From NCBI GenBank assembly GCA_965222175.1, contig OZ244938.1, positions 4,722,710 through 4,786,709 of the forward strand: a stretch of 64,000 nucleotides of DNA. The letters run 5' to 3'. The notes beneath the pieces were generated by a model. That model did no database searches and had not been told where the DNA came from. It was given only the letters and a program-made list of their open reading frames with translations. This stretch comes from NORP240 sp965222175 (GTDB lineage Bacteria > Pseudomonadota > Gammaproteobacteria > Pseudomonadales > Pseudohongiellaceae). Positions 42,977 to 50,330 of this stretch are shown here, in pieces. The position numbers and the translations under genes are program-made. The number at the start of each line of letters is the position of its first letter. Position 1 is the first letter of the stretch.

Positions 42977-43999
42977 TCACAATTGACCGTCCACTTCCAG
43001 CCTGCGCGCACCGGCAAGGGTACCCGGCATGGAGTAGTTGCCTTCGTGGCAGGCATACTCGTAGAGTTGGCCGTCTATGGCATAGAAACTGAGCTCTGCC
43101 GTCCACGGTTGACTGTACAGGCCTGGATCCTCCACGGTAAAGCGATAGACGATTTCGTTATCAGCATAACGACTGAACCGTTCGGTTATCCTGCCGTTTG
43201 CGGTGATGGCAGTTGAGCTTTGCTGCATCTGCCGGGGATTGACATTGATCGTTTCCACCACCAGCGTGCCATCTTCGTACCAGCCAACAGAATCACCCAT
43301 GTATTGCTGCAGGACTTCCGGCCTGCGGTTGGCCCTGGCCTCTTCCGCCGAATCGAAGGTGGGGATAATTCTCGCGTCATGAATCTGTTCGACGTTGATT
43401 ACCACGTAGTCGTCGGTCTGCACAAACTGGTAGGTGTTGTTGTACAGCGCGCTCTGCATGGCCGGCCCGGCCCGGCGATCGGAAACAATACAGCGCTCCG
43501 CCAGGGGCAGGGCTTCGGGACCGGAGGCGTCACCGATACCGGTTACGTACCTGCTGCCAAAACTGACCCGTTGAAAATCGGCGGTGGGATTTTCCAGGTG
43601 CGGTACCTGGCCATTAGCCGGATCTATGATATAGGAAGTACGGTACTCCCCCTTTACCAGGGCAAGACTGGCACCCGGGTCCACCCAGAAGTTGTTGTAG
43701 GCCCTGGTGCCGAAGTCATCGGCGGCAACGTCCGGCGTATCGTTGATCCCATCACCTTCGTCAAACCCACCCTCGATACCACCTATGGGGACACCTGCAG
43801 CAATGACCCTGGCTTCCTCCGGTGATACCACCAGCGATTCCACGCCATCGGGGCGGGTCAGGCTGGTCAGGGATGCATTGCTCCAGACTCCCTCCAGGTC
43901 CGGTCGTTCCTGATTCTGGGCCAGGGCCATGGAGCAGGTCAGTGGAGCACACAGTAACAGGCTTTTCACGGGGATGTATTGTTTCAGCAGATTTGCCAC
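42977..43999 (-). CDS. Exported protein of unknown function
   Basis: Protein of about 340 residues with a signal peptide (LLKQYIPVKSLLLCAPLTCSMALAQ) and a mature part containing DLEGVWSNASLTSLTRPDG, YNNFWVDPGASLALVKGEYRTSYIIDPANGQVP, AERCIVSDRRAGPAM and the end YEYACHEGNYSMPGTLAGAR. These blocks recur in exported hypothetical proteins of marine and soil proteobacteria, with no known activity. The listed frame begins with TTG at 44005 directly abutting AAGGAGG; the GTG at 43999 has ideal spacing to that site and is taken as the start. Followed upstream by the ISL3 element. Confidence 0.75.
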   Translation of the reverse strand: MANLLKQYIPVKSLLLCAPLTCSMALAQNQERPDLEGVWSNASLTSLTRPDGVESLVVSPEEARVIAAGVPIGGIEGGFDEGDGINDTPDVAADDFGTRAYNNFWVDPGASLALVKGEYRTSYIIDPANGQVPHLENPTADFQRVSFGSRYVTGIGDASGPEALPLAERCIVSDRRAGPAMQSALYNNTYQFVQTDDYVVINVEQIHDARIIPTFDSAEEARANRRPEVLQQYMGDSVGWYEDGTLVVETINVNPRQMQQSSTAITANGRITERFSRYADNEIVYRFTVEDPGLYSQPWTAELSFYAIDGQLYEYACHEGNYSMPGTLAGARRLEVDGQL

Positions 44000-44170
44000 T
44001 TTCAACCTCCTTGAATTCTGACACTCCCGAAGATTCGAGGGCAGTGACGTTTATAGTTGTAATATTGAATTCAGTCGAAAAAGTTCGCGCCACTCAACTA
44101 TGCCAGAGTGCGTATTGGCCTGTCCTCAGGTTTTACGACTTTTCTGATGTCCTGCTGACTTTCAGGGTTA

Positions 44171-45473
44171 GGCGCATCACCGTTTCAGGTGGGTGACGCT
44201 GCGTAGTTGTATACGTCGGGATACAAGTTCAGTCCGCCGCAATGGAAGTAGATGGCATTTCGAAAGCGGTCTCGGTTCCGAAAGCCACAGGCCTGTCGCT
44301 TGATCCTTTGAATCCTGCTGTTCATGCTCTCCGAGTGCCCGTTGTGGCTTTTCAGTACTATCGCATTCAGGATGCCCCACAGGTGACGTTTGATTACCTT
44401 GGCCACTTCCTGCATCGGCTTCAGCCGGCATCGTTGAGCCCAGCTTAACCAGTTATCCCAGGCTTTTCTGGCCCAACCACGCAGGCGGTAATCCCACAGA
44501 CTCATCGCTTCCTGTTTCAGTGCCCAGGCACGAGCAGTCTTTAAGGTGCCTGCCCGTAATTCGGCCAACCGGGCTCGCTGTGCTGTTGTCATGTTGGCCG
44601 GATTTTGCAGCCAGGCGTATTTGGTTCCCTTAAGCTGGTCATCGCCTTCCGCCAACAGCACTTTGTGTTCCTGACGCCTAACTTTGTCTACTGCAGTGCC
44701 CAGGTACTGCGCTACATGGAACTTATCGAACGCAATCTTGGACAGCGCATCGGGAACTGACTCCTGTGTCGCTCGGATATAGGCGGGCCACATGTCCATG
44801 GCTACTGAACGGATGCCGTCTATCTGCTCTTCGGATAGCGTTGCGTAAAAACTTGCGAGACTCTCCGTGTTGCGGTCATCTGCCACATACAGCACCTGCC
44901 GCTGGTCTTGATCCGTTACCACAGTTACGTACTCATGGCGCTTTTGAAAGGACGTTTCATCCACGCTCAAGTTGCGCGGCGCAATCCCTTCACGCCGGGC
45001 CAGCCCGCGTTCAACGGCGCGCTGCATGATCCGATCTACGGCTCCCCAGGACAGCCCTAACTGCGTGGCCACAGCCTTCAGGCTGGCTTCACCCAGCCAA
45101 TCAATCACCAAAGCTTCGAACAGGGCTGTGAAACCAGAGCCAGCTTCTGCCCAGGGCACGTCTACCGTTAAAACGCCATGTTCGCCACATTTCACTCGCG
45201 GCACCTCTGCCTCCAGAATCGTGTGGTACTGCATCGTGTCCAAATGCCGCCAGCGCTGCACGCGTTTGTCGTACCTCGGGCACTGCTCACCACACTGTGG
45301 ACAAACAAACGGGCCTTCCGCTGCAGCCACTCTCACCGTCACCTGTTTACCAGGACCGTCCAACTCGACGGATGAAACCTGCCAGGGCTGGCGCAGGCCC
45401 AGAATTTGGGTATAAAGGTCTATGTCTCTCATGGAGACAAGGCTAAACTACCCACTCCAAACGGTGAAGCCCC
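44171..45473. mobile_element. Complete ISL3-family insertion sequence with 8-bp target duplication
   Basis: Length 1303 bases. The left end GGCGCATCACCGTTTCAGGT and the right end, read inward, GGGGCTTCACCGTTTGGAGT match at 19 of the first 24 positions. CAGGGTTA is duplicated directly outside both ends (44163-44170 and 45474-45481). An 8-bp duplication is the ISL3 rule. The duplicated target merges into TTAAGGAACC of a MITE-type end, so the IS landed next to an older repeat. The intact transposase and exact duplication suggest a recent insertion. Confidence 0.93.
44185..45432 (-). CDS. ISL3 family transposase
   Basis: Protein of 415 residues. The N-terminal zinc-finger region has CPQCGEQCPRYD and KCGEHGVL; the DDE catalytic domain follows with SVDETSFQKRHEYVTVV (first Asp), AMDMWPAYIRATQE (second Asp) and the later ILNAIVLKSHNGHSESMNSRIQRIKRQACGFRNRDRFRNAIYFHCGGL block with the catalytic Glu. 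All features of ISL3 transposases are present and the frame is uninterrupted. The stop codon lies inside the left terminal inverted repeat. Confidence 0.97.
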   Translation of the reverse strand: MRDIDLYTQILGLRQPWQVSSVELDGPGKQVTVRVAAAEGPFVCPQCGEQCPRYDKRVQRWRHLDTMQYHTILEAEVPRVKCGEHGVLTVDVPWAEAGSGFTALFEALVIDWLGEASLKAVATQLGLSWGAVDRIMQRAVERGLARREGIAPRNLSVDETSFQKRHEYVTVVTDQDQRQVLYVADDRNTESLASFYATLSEEQIDGIRSVAMDMWPAYIRATQESVPDALSKIAFDKFHVAQYLGTAVDKVRRQEHKVLLAEGDDQLKGTKYAWLQNPANMTTAQRARLAELRAGTLKTARAWALKQEAMSLWDYRLRGWARKAWDNWLSWAQRCRLKPMQEVAKVIKRHLWGILNAIVLKSHNGHSESMNSRIQRIKRQACGFRNRDRFRNAIYFHCGGLNLYPDVYNYAASPT

Positions 45474-45482
45474 CAGGGTTAA

Positions 45483-45505
45483 GGAACCGCCGATCAGTCA
45501 ATTCT
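45483..45505. repeat. Solo MITE-family end beside the IS
   Basis: TTAA (45479-45482) followed by GGAACCGCCGATCAGTCAATTC resembles the other GGAACC ends with TTAA flanks. No partner end was found nearby. Confidence 0.4.
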
Positions 45506-45907
45506 TCATAGGAGCGAAATTATCAGCAGCGAGATTCCACTGCCCGCCAGGATCAACCAGGTGGTAAACGCGCCGACTATCCGGGTCACGTAATAGCGTC
45601 TCGATCCAGGCGGCGAGAACATGGCGACGGCATGGGCTGTTCGCGCCATGATCAGGGCAAGGAACAGGGTGTGGATAACCAGGCTGTCGAAGCCGCTGAG
45701 CTCCATGAGTCCCAACAGGATAATCGACAGGGGCACGTATTCCGCGAAGTTGCCGTGGGCTCTTATGGCACTGCGTAACCCTGGAATGTCGCCATCCCCG
45801 TACGGGACGTTGTTGCGCCGTCTCTGAAAGACGACAGGCAGGGTCAACCCGGCGAATACCAGGGCAAGAATTGACGAGTAAAAGATTGTCAGAGGAAGCG
45901 ATGCCAT
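45506..45907 (-). CDS. MAPEG family membrane protein
   Basis: Protein of 133 residues with four helices. The family motif appears as RSAIRAHGNFAEYVPLSIILLGLMELSG, and a later ARTAHAVAMFSPPGSRRYY matches the MAPEG C-terminal half. Bacterial MAPEG proteins are glutathione-dependent transferases/peroxidases of the membrane. The start is 3 bases before the end of the YbaK gene on the same strand, so they are cotranscribed. Confidence 0.92.
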   Translation of the reverse strand: MASLPLTIFYSSILALVFAGLTLPVVFQRRRNNVPYGDGDIPGLRSAIRAHGNFAEYVPLSIILLGLMELSGFDSLVIHTLFLALIMARTAHAVAMFSPPGSRRYYVTRIVGAFTTWLILAGSGISLLIISLL

Positions 45908-45910
45908 AGC

Positions 45911-46381
45911 TTAAGGAAGGCAGATTTCGGCAAACATGCCATTGGTAAGATTTACCAGGTCCGCGGGTTGTAATTCGATTTCCAGGCCTCTGCGACCGGC
46001 ACTGACGAACATCGTCTGGTGATCCCTGGCAGAACAGTGCACTATTGTTTTCAGTCTTTTTTTCTGCCCCAGCGGGCTTACACCTCCCAGGACATAACCC
46101 GTGGCCTTTGCAACCACCGCCGGATCGGCCATTGCCGCTTTTTTCGCCGCGGCGGCCCTGGCGAATAGTTTCATGTTGAGGTTAAGTGATACCGGTACCA
46201 CGCCCACCGCCAGCTCCCTGCCGTCCAGGTTCACTACCAGCGTTTTGAACACCCGCTCTACGGCCACTCCCATCTTTTCGGCGGCTTCCAGCCCGTAGGA
46301 TGAACTGGCGGGATCGTGGGTGTATTCATGAACCTGGTAGAATATTCTGGCTTTCCTGGCTTTCTCGATTCCCGGTGTCAT
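45911..46381 (-). CDS. ybaK: Cys-tRNA(Pro)/Cys-tRNA(Cys) deacylase YbaK
   Basis: Protein of 156 residues: YQVHEYTHDPASSSYGLEAAEKMGVAVERVFKTLVVNLDG, then AMADPAVVAKATGYVLGGVSPLGQKKRLKTIV with the conserved G-x-x-S-P-x-G loop and Lys, and IELQPADLVNLT. This is the complete YbaK/EbsC editing domain, which hydrolyses misacylated Cys-tRNA(Pro) in trans. Length matches the family. Paired with the MAPEG gene. Confidence 0.94.
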   Translation of the reverse strand: MTPGIEKARKARIFYQVHEYTHDPASSSYGLEAAEKMGVAVERVFKTLVVNLDGRELAVGVVPVSLNLNMKLFARAAAAKKAAMADPAVVAKATGYVLGGVSPLGQKKRLKTIVHCSARDHQTMFVSAGRRGLEIELQPADLVNLTNGMFAEICLP

Positions 46382-46403
46382 GCTGCTGCGCTGTTAATAA
46401 CGA

Positions 46404-46565
46404 CTACGTTCCTGAAAAGAATGAGAAGAGCGGCACAAGCTCCCTGCCGCCTGCTCCGATATTGTTCCGCGCTGCCATAGACGCATTTTCACGTGACATC
46501 TGGGCACGCTGCATACTTGCTTCAGCCGACATCATAACCTGGGCCTGCTGCAGGAACTGTCCTTG
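46404..46565 (-). other. Coding-like frame continuing past the amber stop of the hydrolase gene
   Basis: Directly after TAG of the hydrolase gene the same frame continues QGQFLQQAQVMMSAEASMQ RAQMSRENASMAARNN and ends ...LVPLFSFFSGT* at 46404. The stretch is rich in Ala, Gln, Met and Ser and looks like an amphipathic helix. It may be a relic of another gene, a lost C-terminal extension, or chance. No independent ribosome site seen. Confidence 0.25.
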
Positions 46566-47825
46566 CTAACCGACTTCATCGAGGAAGGCCAACAGCAATC
46601 TGCTGACCGCTTCGTTTTGTTCCTGCTGAACCCAATGGCCGGCACCCTCGACCAGATGGACACCACGCATATCGGTACAGGCAGTTTCCTGCATGCGCTG
46701 GAAAGAGCCGGGGTTCTGGTAGGTGCCCCAGTCGCTGGCGCCACTGATGAACAGGCTGGGCTGATCGATGGTCTTACCGGCATAGAGCTGCGTTTCCGCG
46801 GCACCGATACCCGTGGCGCCCATGCGATAGCTGTTCAGGCCACCCTGGAAACCAGTGCGGCCGAATTCCGTGGTGTAGACTGCAAGTTCATCGTCAGTTA
46901 ACCAGGTATTGGCAGCAACCTGCGCCGGGTCGGGCATTTCCCTGGCGACAGTTTCGGCCATGCCGTCGGCCAGGTCCATGATGTAGTAAGTTGGCAGCCT
47001 GGCCCATTCCTCAGCGGTACGGGCAGCCAGGGGAAACGGCCTGTTCTGCTCCCAATCGGCACTCTTGTGGTGGTAGTAGGCACGAATAAAGTTGTCCAGC
47101 CCCTGGCTGGCGTGCCACATGTTGTCGTTGGCCTCCCGGGTGGTGTAATACCGCTGGTAATGTTTTCGCGGTCGCGGCAGATTGGCGAGATTCTCGTAGA
47201 TATCCGGTCCGGCCGAACCCCTCGGGGGTGGATTGGCAATGGTGTCGAAGGGGATGGCAGGAGTACCGCCGAAGGGGGCGCTCATCAGCACTACGGACTG
47301 GAAAATATCCGGCCGGGTGACAGCGCACCAGGCCGCCAGCGGAGACCCGAAGTCGTGTCCGATGACGGAGGCAGCATTACGGTATCCGTAGGCATAAAGC
47401 AGGCCGATGACATCCCGTACCTTGTTCAGCATTCGAAACGGCGTCAGGTCCGCGTCGTAATCGCTACTCCAGCCCGTGGTGCGGCCATATCCGCGCAGAT
47501 CAGGCACTATCACGTGATACCCGGCCCGTGCCAGCGGCACCATAACCTTGCGCCAGCTGTAGGCCAGCTCCGGAAATCCGTGGAGCAGGATTACGGCGGG
47601 TCGACCCGCCTGCTCGAAACCGGCTTCCAGCACGTGCATGCGTAAGCCGTTGATGTTGTCGACAAAACGGGAACGGATACCCGCAGGAAGCCAGGCGGAG
47701 GGATAGGGGCCGACACCCGGATTGACGGTATCGGGAACCTGGGCGCTCAATTGCCTGGCCAGGACCAGTGACGGCGCGGTAACAGCCAGCGCCTGGAGAA
47801 TCTGACGTCGCGTGGGGTTCTTCAT
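46566..47825 (-). CDS. Exported epoxide-hydrolase-like alpha/beta hydrolase
   Basis: Protein of 419 residues with a Tat-type signal (TRRQILQALAVTAPSLVLARQLSA). Core motifs are HGFPELAYSWRKV (oxyanion H-G-x-P), DLRGYGRTTG, VIGHDFGSPLAAW with the nucleophile Asp in an S-x-D/G-H-D-x-G elbow, and GAGHWVQQE with the base His near the C-terminus. Epoxide hydrolases convert epoxides to diols through an ester intermediate; the actual substrate is unknown. The ATG at 47825 is chosen for the signal peptide; the frame extends to 47870. The same frame remains open for 52 codons beyond the amber stop. Confidence 0.87.
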   Translation of the reverse strand: MKNPTRRQILQALAVTAPSLVLARQLSAQVPDTVNPGVGPYPSAWLPAGIRSRFVDNINGLRMHVLEAGFEQAGRPAVILLHGFPELAYSWRKVMVPLARAGYHVIVPDLRGYGRTTGWSSDYDADLTPFRMLNKVRDVIGLLYAYGYRNAASVIGHDFGSPLAAWCAVTRPDIFQSVVLMSAPFGGTPAIPFDTIANPPPRGSAGPDIYENLANLPRPRKHYQRYYTTREANDNMWHASQGLDNFIRAYYHHKSADWEQNRPFPLAARTAEEWARLPTYYIMDLADGMAETVAREMPDPAQVAANTWLTDDELAVYTTEFGRTGFQGGLNSYRMGATGIGAAETQLYAGKTIDQPSLFISGASDWGTYQNPGSFQRMQETACTDMRGVHLVEGAGHWVQQEQNEAVSRLLLAFLDEVG

Positions 47826-47948
47826 GGTCGAGTTTCCTTTCCTGTGCTTCTGCCAGCCTCGGGGAACCACAGCGCTGCACTTGAAGCGTGTGGCTCCCTG
47901 GCTATCTTCGCTGTTTCCTCGTGATCAGCAGAAGATTCTTTCTTCACG

Positions 47949-48149
47949 TTACTTCAAAATAAACGTAATCTTCATGTGGACACGGTACTCCTCGATGACT
48001 CCATCCCTGATACGGACTTCCTGGTCCTGAACCCAGGCCCCGGTTACGTTTTCCAGGGTCTCGCTTGCCCTGGCGATTCCCTTCTTAATGGCATCGTCAA
48101 AACCTGTTGTGGAACCGGCGGTAATTTCCGTGACTCTTGCTATCGACAT
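47949..48149 (-). CDS. Dodecin family protein
   Basis: Protein of 66 residues, MSIARVTEITAGSTTGFDDAIKKGIARASETLENVTGAWVQDQEVRI..., the complete dodecin fold (one helix on a three-stranded sheet), ending YRVHMKITFILK. Dodecins assemble into hollow dodecamers that store or buffer FMN/riboflavin. AGGAGG lies five bases before the ATG. Conserved Trp in GAWVQDQ stacks on flavin. Confidence 0.95.
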   Translation of the reverse strand: MSIARVTEITAGSTTGFDDAIKKGIARASETLENVTGAWVQDQEVRIRDGVIEEYRVHMKITFILK

Positions 48150-48150
48150 G

Positions 48151-48396
48151 CTAGCCTCCTGGGCTTGATTGCTTCGGGTGAATTCTCATAAGCAGCCTGT
48201 TAGTCCTTGCCGGAATGGCGGCGACGGGAAACAGGGCCATCAACTGGAACAGTAACAGGTGAGGTGCTGACTCAGGGCGGGTCATCAATGACGCCACCGC
48301 ATCGGCGACTCGCAGGAAAAGCCGTGTGACCAGCCCATGAACAGCAGCTGGGCGAAAGCCTTTGCGGCTATTCAGGTCACGCAAGAGAGAATTCAT
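48151..48396 (-). CDS. Small hypothetical protein, possibly real
   Basis: Frame of 81 residues from ATG 48396: MNSLLRDLNSRKGFRPAAVHGLVTRLFLRVADAVASLMT..., with a weak hydrophobic centre (LLLFQLMALFPVAAIPA). It ends two bases upstream of the dodecin start, as in an operon. No family recognised and composition gives only modest support. Confidence 0.35.
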   Translation of the reverse strand: MNSLLRDLNSRKGFRPAAVHGLVTRLFLRVADAVASLMTRPESAPHLLLFQLMALFPVAAIPARTNRLLMRIHPKQSSPGG

Positions 48397-48568
48397 GGGA
48401 GCACCCTGTCGTGGGTCGGGCACTGCGCCCACGGCCTTGTTATTTGCTGAAAACCTTAACACAAGACCCCGGCAATGGCACGAACCGGGAAAGCTACCTT
48501 AGCAAACGGTATTTACTGGATTCAGCGACAGCTAAACAGGTCGTTGTTTGTCCATCGTGTAGCGCGGC

Positions 48569-48955
48569 TCAACCAGCAAGCCTGTTCTGGATATGTTCGA
48601 TCACTTCGCCGTGTTCATGTTGAGGGCTGAACATGACGATGTCGGTGTCTTCGTTGGCACGAACACTATGACCGGGAGGCCAGTAGAAAAGATCGCCGGT
48701 CCTGCAGGACTCCTCCTCACCGTTTTCGTAGAGGGCCGTGATATCACCCTTGATGACATATCCCCAGTGCGGACTCTGACACCGGTCGCCTTTCAGGCCG
48801 CCCAACAGCTCCGAAATGTCGGTTCCTGCGCCAAAACTGAAGAACTCGGCTCCCATCGTGCCATAACCGGAAACATCACCGAACCCGGGCTGTTGTCTGG
48901 CTTTAGCTCCAGGAACATCAATTCTTGTCGGTATATCCTCTTTTGCGATACGCAT
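48569..48955 (-). CDS. Cupin-domain protein
   Basis: Protein of 128 residues: MRIAKEDIPTRIDVPGAKARQQPGFGDVSGYGTMGAEFFSFGAGTD..., with cupin motif SPHWGYVIKGDITALYENGEEE and second motif CRTGDLFYWPPGHSVRANEDTDIVMFSPQHEHGEV. Fits small RmlC-like cupins; the HEHGEV end is common in this hypothetical group. GGAGG precedes the ATG at 48955. Function unknown; no signal peptide. Confidence 0.8.
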   Translation of the reverse strand: MRIAKEDIPTRIDVPGAKARQQPGFGDVSGYGTMGAEFFSFGAGTDISELLGGLKGDRCQSPHWGYVIKGDITALYENGEEESCRTGDLFYWPPGHSVRANEDTDIVMFSPQHEHGEVIEHIQNRLAG

Positions 48956-49089
48956 ATAGTCCTCCAATTGAGTTGATTGAAGATGCAATCAGGGAATCTA
49001 ACACTAATTTACGACGTGCTGAAGTAGGGCATGAGAGGAACCAGGTATGGAACCAGACGCTGGAATTGGGAAACAGACGCAGCTGAATA

Positions 49090-49620
49090 CTATGACATCA
49101 CAAGCACACCACCGTGGCGGCGGCCATCGGAACAGGCAATCAGCGAACCGGATCGGTCGCAACCGGCGATGTTGAGTGCGCCGAAATACATGTCCGGTTG
49201 TTCGAATACTCTTAACCTGAACAGTTCTCCGGCCAGGATGACATCGACGCCGGGCTCATATTGCAGCGTGATTTCGTCTTTGATTTTTTCCACCTGACAA
49301 CGCGCCGCCCGGGAGGCCGCCTCAACGTCCATGCCTTCCATTGCCAGGTTTATCCAGCCCTGCAGCAGAGTCGTCGCAATTCTACTGGCGTCAGGTGTCC
49401 CTATAACGATACAGCTGACATTGTCTCTACGAGCGGTCAGGGGTGACATGTTGGAAACGAATTTTCCACCTGGCGGAAGCTGGAAAAAGCCCTGGGGATT
49501 GACCTCGGGTTCATCCAGAGAATTGTTGCAGGTTATACCGGTACCGGGAATGGCGATGCCGGACCCGTAGCCATTGCTCATGGTTATGGCGACGACCGCT
49601 CCATCGCCGGTGGCAAAGCT
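49090..49620 (-). pseudogene. C-terminal fragment of gamma-glutamyltransferase
   Basis: The frame reads SFATGDGAVVAITMSNGYGSGIAIPGTGITCNNSLDEPEVNPQGFF..., then GGKFVSNMSPLTARRDNVSCIVIGTPDASRIATTLLQ. The G-x-G-S-G-x-x-x-P-G-T-G-I-x-x-N-N and L/F-x-x-x-M-S-P blocks are diagnostic of the small subunit of gamma-glutamyltranspeptidases. The upstream four-fifths, including the autoprocessing Thr, is missing: homology stops precisely where TTAA-GGAACC of the MITE family begins (49620-49629). The remnant therefore cannot be active. The ORF beginning at the internal ATG 49581 is not a gene start. Confidence 0.85.
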
Positions 49621-49623
49621 TAA

Positions 49624-49700
49624 GGAACCTCTGATTAATAATGTTAGTGCTCCACGGGAGACTGTCAGGCACCACTGCCAGGGTGATCTGCTGTCACTAC
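49624..49700. repeat. MITE-family end abutting the gamma-glutamyltransferase fragment
   Basis: GGAACCTCTGATTAATAATG followed by GTGCTCCACGGGAGACTGTCAGGCACCACTGCC matches the left part of other copies (GGAACC..CTGATTA, CTCTGCGGGAG-CTGTC, GCCACTG). The preceding TTAA is the usual flank. The far end was not found, so this is a solo end at a gene breakpoint. Confidence 0.6.
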
Positions 49701-49779
49701 CGGCATCATGTGGTAGAGTTTCAGGCAGGTAGCAGGTGCGGACCGCGGAGGCCCGCCAACATGATCAGGAGAGTATTCC

Positions 49780-50244
49780 ATGAAGCACGATAAGACAGCC
49801 ATCGACCGTCGCGGCTTCCTGGCCGCCGGCGCCGGCGCCATGGCGATTGCCGGTTTTGCCCGACCGGTCGAGGCGGCGGAGATGACACCGCAGGAGCAGG
49901 CTAACGTTCAACTGGTGAATGATTTCTGCGCCGCATGGCCGGCCCGGGACCTCGACACGCTCATGGCGTTCTTCGCCGATGACGGCGCCTACCGGATGAC
50001 CGAAACCACGGCACTGGCGGACGGCCGCGATGCCGTGGCCACGCAGATTCAGACCATACTGAACAATGTCGTGCGCTTCGACGTGCTGGATACCTTTGCC
50101 CGTGGACCGATGGTAGTCAACGAGAGGATCGACTATTTTACCGATTTCGCCATCAATTCCTGGCACGGCGTCGGTGTGTTTTTCATCCGGGACAACAGGA
50201 TCGTCGACTGGTACGACTATACCATTGCCATGGAGCGGGCCTGA
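49780..50244 (+). CDS. Exported limonene-1,2-epoxide hydrolase/SnoaL-like protein
   Basis: Protein of 154 residues. A Tat signal (AIDRRGFLAAGAGAMAIAGFARPVEAA) precedes an NTF2-like fold domain: NVQLVNDFCAAWPARDLDTLMAFFADDGAYRMTET, RFDVLDTFARGPMVVNERIDYF and GVGVFFIRDNRIVDWYDY. The acidic-arginine pattern and length match the LEH catalytic-domain family. It hydrolyses an epoxide or isomerises a polyketide-like substrate; which is unknown. CAGGAG precedes the ATG. Alone on the + strand here. Confidence 0.85.
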   Translation: MKHDKTAIDRRGFLAAGAGAMAIAGFARPVEAAEMTPQEQANVQLVNDFCAAWPARDLDTLMAFFADDGAYRMTETTALADGRDAVATQIQTILNNVVRFDVLDTFARGPMVVNERIDYFTDFAINSWHGVGVFFIRDNRIVDWYDYTIAMERA

Positions 50245-50330
50245 GCCAGCGGTTTACCGGGTATTCCTGTTGCCGCGGCATTGCTTTGTAATGACGGTTC
50301 ACCACAGGGCACCGCTGGCCTGCTCAAGGT

